Part shown: positions 34,372 through 45,500 of the stretch, in pieces
Position numbering within the stretch: the first letter of the stretch is position 1
Layout of the letters: each line of letters starts with the position of its first letter
Assembly (NCBI GenBank): GCA_036245805.1
Contig: BTRK01000006.1
Span: forward strand, 28,090,901-28,154,900
Direction: 5' to 3'
Length of the DNA: 64,000 nucleotides
Source: Pristionchus mayeri
Taxonomy: Eukaryota; Nematoda; Chromadorea; Rhabditida; Neodiplogasteridae
Translations under genes and position numbers: made by a program
The notes under the pieces: model-generated
The model's database searches: none
What the model was told of the DNA's origin: nothing
The model's input: the letters and a program-made list of their open reading frames with translations, nothing else

Positions 34372-35779
34372 TTAAGCCAGGCTGCTGCATCTACCTTTAG
34401 GGATGCATCTTTGCATCCATAACTCATCAACTGATTGAGGAATCAATTTCAAAATTGTACAGTGATAAAATGAGATACCTACGACTCCAACGACACTAAA
34501 TTAGCATATTTTATTTCATGCTAACTTTAGGAAAAATCGGTGCTCGAATATATGGGAAAAAGTGAAGATGGAAATTGCACGAAGAAATGCGTCTTATTCC
34601 GGGGAGCATTTTTCGTATACAGAGAATGATGTTAGATGTCCGCTTTGTTATGTTACGCATCATTTTATAAGCCATTTATCGCCCTAACAGAACAAGGAGT
34701 AACGAATGAGAATGTGTTTCACTCTAAAATATGAGTTTTTGACTCAGTGAACATATTTGTAGATACCCTTGGCATTAGGCCAAAAATCGAAATCCTCCTA
34801 AATGTGTATACATGTAGTACTCGGTGAGTGTAGCTCAGGCCTATTTAGTGTTCTAGATCGCTCGCTGAGGAACGAGATGCACTTTAGTTCAAAAATTTCA
34901 ATTTCGAATTTTTGCCATTTGAGAACCGATCAGAACGACAGATATCTCTAAAAATGCACAATATTCAACACATCGTGCATATAAAGTTTTAGATCAATTG
35001 GATTGGAAATGTTTGAGAAAAACTCAAATGTCGCCTAAAATATTTTTTAGTTCATTCGGGAATATAGAAAGGAACCTTTTTTATTAGCTTGGTTTGTAGC
35101 GCTCACCGAATACTATTTATATAAAAATTATGACCGAAAAAAATTGGGACATGTTTTGTGAAATTTTCGAAAAACCGAGATAAGTCAGTTCAGTCAGTTC
35201 GTTTCAGGCTACCGTATCCTGCCATGAGAACACCTCGCAAATTCGTGAACGTAGATGAATTTTTTAATCGTTTGGGATTTGAATGTTTCAGTGTAGACGC
35301 TATCTGGCACATAAAATAGAACAACTGAAATCGTTCGCTAATGTGCCGAAATGGACGATAGGTTGAAACCTTGAAACTTTAAAAACAGGTTGAAACACTG
35401 CAATGGTGCATTTTCTCAATTGCCTGAAATCTGCCCATAGAGTTTTCCATGCAATCCATGGACTATCGCCACTAATTGACCAGAAAATACGAGTTCAAGT
35501 CATCTGAAGTGAGAATAGGAAATTATGCCCATTGAGAAAATGCACCATTGCACAAGTTTCAACCTACCGTCGATTTCAGCACATTAGCGAACGATTTCAG
35601 TTGTTCTATTTTATGTGCCAGATAGCGTCTACACTGAAACATTCAAATCCCAAACTATTAAAAAAATTCATCTACGTTCACGAATTTGCGAGGTGTTCTC
35701 ATGACAGGATACGGTAGCCTGAAAGCCTGAATCACGAACTGACTTATTTCGGTTTTTCGAAAATTTCACAAAACATGTC

Positions 35780-36463
35780 TAGGGACCGCGGAGCTCCGTC
35801 CTTTCTGCCGTTCACCATTTTTTGCATTGGGAAAACTCACACACCATCACACCACCATTTTATTTATTTATTTTCCGAGGTTTAATTTATTTTAATTAAT
35901 TACTTTTTGTGTACAATCAATAGAGCATCATCTGAAGATACAAAATCTTAACTGAATTACGTAATTTAGTGGTTGTAAAACAAAAATAAATGGATTGTTA
36001 GAAAATTGCGCTTCACATTTTTCTAATGATTTGTATTTTTCTCTTTAAATCGGAGTGCACAGTTTTAGTGCTCTATTCAGTTGATTGCGCTAACCATCCC
36101 TGCACTCTGTAGAGGAACTAGTGATGCTCGGGGTTCGTTCGCAAGCATGATATATGACTCTTTCTGAGACACTGTCGTCACTTTTGTTAAACAGTAAAAA
36201 ATAAAAATTTAATAATGATACAATGCATTAATTTATTTTTAAAAACACCATTGTCTCAGAAGTAACAAATTCGGCCAAACTCAACCAAAAAATTACGGTA
36301 GATCTCTGGTAAATTGTGTATTTTTTGAAGGCATATTTATTAGTGCTGTTATTTTTTCAATGACTATTATTGTTCATAATCGATTCCGCAACCTCGATTT
36401 CATAAGATAAGAATTGCGGAATTGATATAGAATGCATTTTTTAACACCCCTCCGCGGTTCCTA
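35780..36463. mobile_element. hAT-like MITE, 8-bp TSD
   Basis: The 684-bp element has ends TAGGGACCGCGGAG and, inverted, CTCCGCGGTTCCTA, flanked by aacatgtc on both sides (35772-35779, 36464-36471). The other arm of the host foldback reads across this place uninterrupted near 35150. It is a short relative of 2037-6986. Confidence 0.9.
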
Positions 36464-36822
36464 AACATGTCCCAATTTTTTTCGTTCATAATTTTTACAT
36501 AAATAGTATTCGGTGAGCGCTACAAACCAAGCTAATAAAAAAGGTAAAAAGGTTCCTTTCTATATTGCCGAATGAACTAAAAAATATTTTAGCCGACATT
36601 TGAGTTTTTCTCAAACATTTTCAATCCAATTGATCTAAAATTTCTTATGCACGATCAGTTGAATATTGTGCATTTTTAGAGATATATGTCGTTCTGATCG
36701 GTTCTCAAATGGCAAAATTCGAAAATTGAAATTTTTGAACTAAAGTGATCTCGTTCCTCAGCGAGCGATCTAGAACACTAAATAGGCCACGCCTGAGCTA
36801 CACTCACCGAGTACTACATGTA

Positions 36823-37096
36823 CACGGTCCCTTGCCCGTCGACATTTGAAAAATCAGACCGCCTAACTCCGCCCACTTGACCCTTTTCTTCAATTCTATA
36901 TTTAGCAGTGAATTGCAAAATGAAATTTGGCGAAAGACGCAGAGGAGAGGTATAAATACTGTAAAATTTGAAGCTTAAATGACCCGCAATTTCCTGATTT
37001 CCTGAGGCAGGGTCAATTTAGGCACGTTTGAACGATTTCCGTTCGAGAAAAATTAGGCGGATTAGGTTTTCTAATGTCGACGAATAAGGGGCCGTG
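36823..37096. mobile_element. CACGG-ended element, 6-bp TSD
   Basis: The 274-bp element has ends CACGGTCCCTTGCCCGTCGA and, in mirror with small differences, gtcgacgaataaggggccgtg. The flanks catgta are identical (36817-36822, 37097-37102), and the left arm of the host foldback near 34810 gives the empty site (tacatgtagtac in mirror). Confidence 0.85.
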
Positions 37097-37140
37097 CATG
37101 TATACACATTTAGGAGGATTTCGATTTTTGGCCTAGTGCC

Positions 37141-37640
37141 TAGAAGTTCACTGAATCAAAAACTCTCATATACTCTCCGCGACCCACGACTCGTCTGAGA
37201 GTATATTTCAGAGTGAAACTCAGTTTCATTCATCACGTAGGTATCTCATTTTATCACTGTACAAATTTGAAGTTGATTCCTCGATCGGTTGATGAGTTAT
37301 GAATGCAAAGGTAGATGGAGCCTACATGCAGCCTGGCTTAACCGGTCGAGTTGGTGCACAATGAAGTTTACTACGTTAATTAACACCCTCGAAAACCCAT
37401 TTCCGCAAGTTTTCGAAAATGTGCCAGACCGTGCTCGATTATTACGCATCCGCCGTCATATGTACGCTTATTGCACGAGATTGGAGTAATCCCTGTTCTT
37501 TGAGATGTACTGATACATGACATCGATTTGGAATCATGATCTCACTACAACTTTAGCTGGATGGTTTGCCTATCTAACTAACTTTTTTGCAGTAAAAAAG
37601 ATCGTAATTGATTAAGGACATTATACTGAAATTAATACAA
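37141..37640. repeat. decayed repeat with a shared tcgaaaaccca motif
   Basis: The segment near 37370-37400 (ttaacaccctcgaaaacccatttcc) also occurs, diverged, near 43545, 44105, 54880 and 59420. No gene is accepted. Confidence 0.5.
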
Positions 37641-37707
37641 TTACGGAGATCAGAATGCATAAGAACTAGGAGAGGACAAAACTTCGAACAACGATTCCCA
37701 AATCAAC

Positions 37708-40700
37708 TTAGTAAGGTGCGGCATCTCGTCCTCCAAACTGAATCTCCTTGCCTGGTCGACATTGGCGAATGTAGTCTGGAGGAGTCTCTTGCTGGCCATG
37801 GCAACGTGCCAGGTTCCCTCCACTTCAGGAAGGGGGAGGTAGACGGGGCACGCATTCAGGAACTGAATATCTTCTTTCCAAGTATTCACTACTCTCTAAT
37901 TGCAGGCTGATTGACTCTATGTCTTCAAAAGTTGGAATTTAGCAATTATTAGGGTTCCCTTGATGGAATTATTTGACTATTGGAATTCCAAAACCCTCCA
38001 CTCACTTCCAAATTCGAACTCGCATACGAGCGGTGTGCAATTAGAATTCCATTCGAAATGGAATTCCAAATTGGAATGGAATTCCGTTATGCAAAATGTT
38101 GTAGAAAATCAAAAAAAGAACCGGTAATCTATTCAAATGGAATTTCACAAGTTTTGGAATTCCACATTTGAATTCCACATTCCAGTTTTGGAATTTCGCG
38201 AGGGGAATGGAAGCAATGGAATTACGTCACTCTTTTGTCCTCGCTATTGGAATTCCGGAATCAATTCCATCAAGGAACTCTAGCAATTATCCAACTATGT
38301 GGGCTATGTGGGCAAAATGGTTGATTCTAACTTGACATTGGAAAGTCTTTGCAGCAAAGATAATTTTAAATGTGTGCATATAAATACGAATAAATTCCCA
38401 ACACCCTTGAAATTATTTGAATTTGCGCGCGTGCCAGATCACGACAAAAGGAGTGAGAGAGTATGCAAAACAAGAGAGCGGGATCAGGCACGCGGGCAAA
38501 TTCAAATAATTTGAAGGGTGTTCTGTAACTTTAAGAGACCCTCCATGAGAGAACGTTATAGGTCCACGGATGGCCAAAAATTCAATAATTCCTGTACTTT
38601 TTTTCTGAAGTGTAGGTCCCGAGTGCTGATTGACGGCCGCAATAACTAAGGCTGGGGGTCGATTTTGAAAAAGTTTCAGATACCCCCATTTTTGGGGGTC
38701 GAAAAATTCGATATTTCAGAATGACATGGGATATAGATTTTCTGACGTATTTTCACGTGCAGAAAACGAATTCCTGTGTTAGAACTCGAAAAAATTAGAA
38801 ATAAATAAAATAACGTCAAAAAAACTCATTTTTTGACTATGTTTCACGAGATTGAAAATTTGTGAAAAATTTCGGAGTGTTATGGATATGATTTTCGGAA
38901 TCTACATCTAAAAGTACATCTAGGGTGAATTTTTCTGAATTTTAAAAATGGGAATTTTTTGGGAATGAGCTCCAGAACTTGTTGAATCAGGCCAAAATCT
39001 CGAATATGACTTCACGCCATGTCGCTTTCTAAGTCCATCTCGTTCATTTTCTATCGCCCAGAGCTTATAGTCGACTAATTTGAGCATAATCTTCATATTA
39101 GAGCCTTGAAAACCAGCAAAATCGAATAAATCGAAAATTCATGTTTTCATGCCAGACAATTATGTGGAAAAAGTCGATCTCACAGAATTAGATCAAATAC
39201 ACATTTTCTGACGTATTTTGGGCCGTAGGAACCGATTTTTCAAACTAGAGCTCGTGAAAATGCGAAATTAATAAGTTATCGTTAAAAATCTCTGGAGTTC
39301 TAGCAAAAAAATTGAAAAGACAAAATTTTTGAATTTGTGTTTTTTGGCAGATAGAATAATTCAAACATCAAGATAATCCATAAATATGAAATATAAAAAT
39401 GGTTTAAGACATTTGAATGCCTCGATGGGCTTAGAAAGCGACATGGCGTGAAGTCATATTCGAGATTTTGGCCTGATTCAACAAGTTCTGGAGCTCATTC
39501 CCAAAAAAGGCCCGTTTTTAAAATTCTGAAAAATTCACACTAGATGTACTTTTAGATGTAGATTCCGAAAATCATATCCATAATACTCCGAAATATCGAT
39601 TTTTTCGACCCCCAAAAATGGGGGTATCTGAAACTTTTTCAAAATCGACCCCCCGCCTTAGTTCTTGCGGCCGTCAATCAGCACTCGGGACCTTCACTTC
39701 AGAAAAAAAGTACAGGAATTATTGAATTTTTGGCCATCCGTGGACCCCTGCACAGTTGTTACGTTCTCTGGTGGAGGGTCTCTTAAAGTTACCCAACAAG
39801 GACGAATTTGACCCATTATTTTTTGTCCTCCATCGAATAGCCGATGGTTGAATTAGTATAAAATGAATATACAAAATGCTAAAAATCAATAATAGCCTCA
39901 AGGGAAAGCCGGAAATGGTCAGCGTAATCCCGCGCTCTATCACTTTTGCATACTTTCTCGTACACGCGACCAGATCAGGGTCAGATCAGCGTTTCGTCCT
40001 TGTCCGGTAACTTTAACGATAATTTTTCGCGAGTAGTACCCGACGATTAGTTTGTTGCATATAAGCTCACTAGGAGTTGAAGAAACAATCTCGCTCGTTT
40101 TGAGTCAAAAAAGTAGCCGAGACCGAAATATAGTTGTCGATCTTGATTCAACATGCAGGCTTCAAAAAAAATAATTATAAATACATTAGATTCTATGTAG
40201 AAAAAAGTCGTTGAGAATGAATATACAAAAATGCTAAAAATCAATAATAGCCTCAAGGAAAGGCCGGAAATGGTCAGCGTAATCCCGCGCTCTCTCACTT
40301 TTGCATACTCTCTCGTACACACGACGGGATCAGGGTGAGATCAGGGTTTCGTCCTTGTTGGGTAACTTTAAGTATAACTATAAACACACAAACATTTCCC
40401 AACGAGGAGAGAGCATTTGCTGTCTTCGTGTCCACTGAGTAAGCGATATTCGGGTTGGAATTGACGTCTTCGATGTTGGGAATGGCCACGTTCGCCAACC
40501 ACTGAGATTTATCCAGTCACACGCCTCTTTCCACTGCATAGCATTTTCAAACTGTGTTTTCAGGGCATAATTTGGGGGTTCAAAAAAGGCCTTTCCATTT
40601 GGCTATATCAAGTTTGCTCTTTATCAATTTTTAAAGTTACCCAACACCCTTAAAAATGGCCTATATTATTATTCCCGAAACTGATAGACATAATAGAGAC

Positions 40701-42070
40701 TAGTAGAAATACAATACCTATAAAATCAGAAAATCAATAATTAGTCGCAGAAAAAATCAATAATTAGTCGTAAACATGTGCGGTGCAACCCTGATCACGA
40801 CCGATTTTGCGGGAGGGTTTGAAACGTGAAAATTTTGTATGCAGTAATTAGCGTTCACAAGCCCGGTTCTATACCAAATTTATCCTCGCTTCCCCCCGTT
40901 GTAGAAATATATATTTTAACACCACAATATTTTTCAAAAACCGCGCGCAAATCTGTTACTTAGCGCTCATTTTAAAAATTACGGTACTTAGTGTTTGGTC
41001 CACGGCCCCTGGAGCATCGACATAGGGCTTTGGAAAACGTCCGTGCGCTGTAAAATAATTTCACACTAAACGCAGTAGTGGAGATTTGTAAAGCGGTTTT
41101 TTTCATTGCCAGAGTAAAGAGAAATCCCTATTAAAAGTAAGCCACATAATATAGATAAATAGTGAAACATTTCTCAAGGTGATGAACATAGAAAAAATAA
41201 AAAATGAACTGTCGAATCGCAAAGTGATCGTGATTTTGCCTGCAAATTAAGTGATTTTCAGGATTTTTCACGCACAATCAGGCAATCCCACTGTACTATT
41301 TTAAAACGCGCGCGCGTTTTGATTGATGCCTGCGGACGTTTTCATTTTCCTTATGTCGATGCTCCGGGGGCCGTGTTGGTCATGGAATTACTAATTCCGA
41401 ATTAGCTGTAAGATATTTTCATGGCGCCACTTTAAAAAATTTGCACGGGTTTTGGGTAACTTTAATCTATCACTGGAATACTGCAACTCGGCCCATGTTC
41501 ATCGTAGAGAAATTTTGCTTCAATCCCTGGTGTATTGTTCCAATTAGCCCAATCCTGTTTGCAACTTGGGAAATTTTTTAGTTCCAACATGCAAACTATT
41601 TTTTACTTGAATCCACCTTTTAAATCTACTTGATTCCAATCTGGGATTACCCAAGTCGTACGGTAGTCCAATCCTCAGCCTATTATGCTCTAAGTGTTTT
41701 CTAGTATAAAGGAGTGTCCAAGTTGGAATCAAGCATTGGTGCAATTTCGAACGACACACAAGAGATTCGAGTGGCATTTAAAGAACGATGAGCAAATCAG
41801 GGGAGGATAGTTAGGCCTTATTCGAACTCCCAACAATACCCATCAACTAAGTTCAACCGAAATCCGCGATAATTAATATTTCATAGAGGTATATATTCCT
41901 TCAGTCTTACAACAATTGTGAAAATGAGAAGATGAGATAATGCCTACCTTCTCACCCATCGACCTTACTGTCAACATGAAGTTAGAGACGATTGACTCGA
42001 TGGGATCTCCTGCTGACTCTGTCGGCGAGAAGAAGGGACACACAAATAAGAGGAATATACACCGACTCAT
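37708..42070 (-). CDS. putative lipocalin-like secreted protein, 3' end missing
   Basis: Exons 41948-42070, 40394-40501 and 37708-37895 join in phase. Exon 1 encodes a signal peptide (SRCIFLLFVCPFFSPTES); exon 2 holds NIEDVNSNPNIAYSVD; exon 3 contains LPEVEGTWHVAMASKRL, where G-T-W resembles the first conserved block of lipocalins. Exon 3 leaves in phase 2, and no following exon was found before the gap, so the gene may end in unsequenced DNA. The two introns hold at least seven transposons. It lies downstream of importin-alpha on the same strand. The family call is a hypothesis from one motif and overall layout. Confidence 0.5.
37950..38282. mobile_element. hAT-like MITE rich in ggaattcc, 8-bp TSD
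   Basis: The 333-bp element has ends TAGGGTTCCCTTGATGGAAT and, inverted, a matching run ending aaggaactcta. The flanks gcaattat are identical (37942-37949, 38283-38290). Inside, ggaattcca-type palindromes recur many times. Confidence 0.88.
38393..38530. mobile_element. TTAA-type MITE, family B, copy 2
   Basis: Carries the family B inverted pair (gaaattatttgaatttgcgcg and its mirror) and right end CTGTAACT, followed by TTAA at 38531-38534. The left end is degenerate. Confidence 0.75.
38535..39782. mobile_element. TTAA-flanked foldback element
   Basis: The 1,248-bp palindrome has ends GAGACCCTCCATGAGAGAAC and its approximate mirror ending ggagggtctc. TTAA flanks it on both sides (38531-38534, 39783-39786), shared with neighbouring TTAA elements. 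The arms include the run aaatcgaccccc and its mirror near 39645. Confidence 0.8.
39787..40012. mobile_element. TTAA-flanked MITE, family A, inverted copy
   Basis: The 226-bp element has ends AGTTACCCAACAAGG and GTCCGGTAACT, flanked by TTAA (39783-39786, 40013-40016). The left TTAA is shared with the foldback at 38535. Confidence 0.85.
40213..40367. mobile_element. TTAA-type MITE, family A, partial inverted copy
   Basis: The right end GTTGGGTAACT is followed by TTAA (40368-40371). The left end is lost. Confidence 0.75.
40635..41461. mobile_element. TTAA-flanked element with a nested CACGG element
   Basis: The left end AGTTACCCAACACCC and right end GGTTTTGGGTAACT lie between TTAA at 40631-40634 and 41462-41465. 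The left end matches family B. The CACGG element at 41001-41375 is nested inside. Confidence 0.6.
41001..41375. mobile_element. CACGG-ended element, 6-bp TSD
   Basis: The 375-bp element has ends CACGGCCCCTGGAGCATCGA and its mirror ending ggggccgtg. The flanks ttggtc are identical (40995-41000, 41376-41381). Confidence 0.85.
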
Positions 42071-42539
42071 CCTATTCCCATTATGAGAGGCCATAACCCC
42101 CTGTATAGAGGAGTAATCTCTCTAACCCTTGATCCCCCCTCTTCTCTCAATATCCAGTTAGTGATGGGAGTGTGAATAGTCTCTCTGGCTTCATCCCTCC
42201 TCTCGATTGCGCCATTCGAGAATGGATGGTACAATAACAAACGATTATCTATTGTAGACTATTCTTTATTGATCGAAAAGAGCGTTGGCATGCACCAACA
42301 ATTGATTGTGTACTGCTATCTCTCATCCGGGAGGATGGACAACCGAGTAACGAAAGAACACGGGGAGGGGGTTTATGAACACGATGGTACTACTTAATCG
42401 CATCAAAATAAATACTGTTAATTACTTAACTATGCAAGTATAACTAATTAAACTACGTATACGTAACAATTTAATTGTCTTAGGAAGTATCTTCCATGGA
42501 TAAATATATATGAAGAGAAATAATAAACTGGTATTAACG

Positions 42540-45500
42540 TCATGTGAATTGGAATGCATCCCCGTTACACACTTCATCTACCACATCTGAGACTGTACTC
42601 CTGATCTCTTCGTTTTCCTCTTCATCTCTATCAAAATGGAGATCCACTATTTCAATAGCCAGCATCGACACCTCAAAATGATAATCAACTGAAGATAAAA
42701 TGATTACAAAAGAGTTGAATTGAATTATGTTTCCCATACTCAGGCAATTCCGAAAGTACCTCTATAGTGCGACTATGCTGTAGAAATTCGAGTTTAGAGA
42801 GACCATCGCATTCCTCTATCCGAGTAGCCGCGTGTCTGACACCCTCTGCAACAGAGCTCCTCTTCCCCAATGATAAAGCACGAAGGACTGACGAGTGAGA
42901 TCCTGATTGAGAATGGAGAGGAGGATCTGAAGAACAGTGTGCACGAGACGAGCATCCATCACTGTGAGCAGATCACAGAGGGAGGGAATGCATGAATGGG
43001 AGAAGGAACGAAGGAGAGAAGAGGGGGAGTCACCCAATAGAAGATGAACCACTTCCACGCATTCCTCAACACACAATCATCACACACAGAAAAATCATAA
43101 TGTATATATGCCCGAGGCTCGACGAGGCCATAAATATAAAACGAAATCATGAATTGCGGGAGTGCGGGGAGGGGGCGAATCTCCGAAGTCATTGAGGGTG
43201 AGAGAGGTACTATCGCTGACCCTCACCCTCAATGACTTCGGGCAGCCCCCCCCCCCCCCCCCAGTGGTTCTCCAACCGACGTATAAATATTCGAATATTT
43301 GGGTCAGTTCGAATTTCTCGGGAACATATTACAGGAATCACCATATTGGGAATTTAAAAAAAAATACATTCCGGATAACCCTGAGAACAGTTGCATTAGT
43401 GCGTTACGCACTAGTGCAACTGGTTTTTGAAAATGCTATTTTTTAATGCTCAAAAAACCCACCTTTTTCAACTTATTAGCCCGATTCTCTAAGAAGCGAA
43501 CAATGTCTGGCACAGCGTTTTTACGAAAACAGGGGAGAAGGGGTTTTCGACGGTGCTGAACACAGTGGTCAACTTCATTTTGCGTCATCTCGACGGGTTG
43601 AGTCAGGCTGCATGTAGGCACCATCTATATTTCTGACGATAAGTCAGTTGCGGATTTATGAATTTTCTTCAAACTTTCACAGAGGTCGAATAAGTTCACT
43701 ATGAACCGATGCATATTAAATTTGCATATTTTTATATAACACAAACGTGCGAAATTTACATTCTCGAATATAAGGCCGAAGCCAACCCAACTAATTATAT
43801 AGATATATGCGCCTTGCTATGCCGATCATTTTTCGTATACAGGTTATGGTGTTTAAGTTCTGCTCCTAGAAGTTACGTGCATTTTTCTGACTCATTTTCG
43901 CTCTCTTGCCGCGCATATTGCTCCAGAGAGCGAGAAATGAGATGAACTTTCTTTGTTTGCGCGAAATTGAACGTGAAACACATTTATTTTTTTCAATCTC
44001 TGGAGCAATATGCGCGGCAAGAGAGCGAAAATGAGTCAGAAAAATGCACGTAACTTCTAGGAGCAGAACTTAAACACCATAACCTAATGAAGTTGACCAC
44101 TGTGTTCAGCACCATCGAAAACCCATTTTCCCGTGTTTTTGTAAAAACGCTGTACCACACCCTGTGGGATATTGTTCGACTCTTAGAGAATCGGGCTCTT
44201 ATGGTAATTGTTATTTTCAAGTGATATTTAATTAATCTACTTTATCGCTGGAAAGTATTTGCGTACTTTTTATTTCTGCCACATTTTCCGAATCCACGTA
44301 CATATCGAGCTGCAGTTTTAACTCCATTGTTAGCAAATTCATCGTGGAATACGATGATCTTATTGCGAACTCTTTGTAATTCTTCATCATTGCATGGTGA
44401 TGGCGCAATTTCGGGAAATGATATTTCTTACAAGGGAATGGTCATTCCATAATTTAAAATTATGAAAAATGAATTATATCCGAAGAAATTGTGTTCCATT
44501 GACACCCCCAGTAGTGATGTTTGTTGTGTATTCCTGTGCTGATACCCGATGGAGCGTGGAGTAGATAATACAGTTTATTTAGACGACGTTAAATCCAGTA
44601 GACAAAACTACGATCACGTTACAAAACGTGAGAGAAGAGAGAGAGCGCGAGACAAGGAAGTCTCTAGAAGGAACGCGGGAATTCGGGAGCACGCTATTTA
44701 CAGTAACATGCAATTCTATTACTAGCGTACTTGAATAATGTGGGTTACGGCGTGTCATACTTATGATTTAAATAGGGTTGCTTGCTTATCATATTTACTA
44801 TACAACACCTCCCCTTCAAGATTGGCCTTGCCGATCTTAAGAGAAAAATTGGGGAAAGAGGTGAGGTGACGTAGAACAATTGGTCGGGGATATCATTCTC
44901 GGATGATATATCAATCTTGGACGGTCGTTCTTCCATCATTGTACACGATGCCGGCGTCTTCCTTCACGTACTCTTCCTTCTTGACGACAATCGTCTCGAC
45001 GTAGACTGAGCGGGATGGCGACGAGGCAGAAGCGGGCGATGGCGAGTGGACGTTGTAGCCATTGGAAACACTGTTCCAATCCGGGAGACCGGACTCATGA
45101 ACCTTGTCGAGTTCATCTCTGCACTCATCCGCAGTAGGAGACCACTCCATTACTCACATCACTGATCATCTGATCCCTCACAGGATCCACTTGATTGACG
45201 CTGGACGTCCGGTCCACCGCCGCATCATTCTCTCGGCACTTTGATCATCGTGTCCATCTGAGCAGTCGTGGCCTCGGGTAACTCCCGCTTCACACTCTCA
45301 GTGTACTCTCCTGATCGAGGTGTGGGAACCTCTTTCGGTGAATCCTTGGTCGACAGAGGCGTGGTGACCTCGTTCATTGTCGCACCATTCACCGGACTTC
45401 GGCACATCGGAAGTCCTTGAGTTGCCTCGGGCGCATCGGCCTTGACAAGCTCACACTTGTTCGCCTCGGGTACTGCAACCTTGACGAGTTTGTACACTTT

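Larger units (their letters stand above)
34771..37140. mobile_element. foldback element with two nested insertions
   Basis: Inverted arms run inward from GGCATTAGGCCAAAAATCG at the left and its mirror at the right (cgatttttggcctagtgcc). The centre lies near 35480. The right arm is interrupted by a hAT-like MITE (35780-36463) and a CACGG element (36823-37096). The same family is in the MTIF2 intron (22653-24879). No coding region is accepted. Confidence 0.8.
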
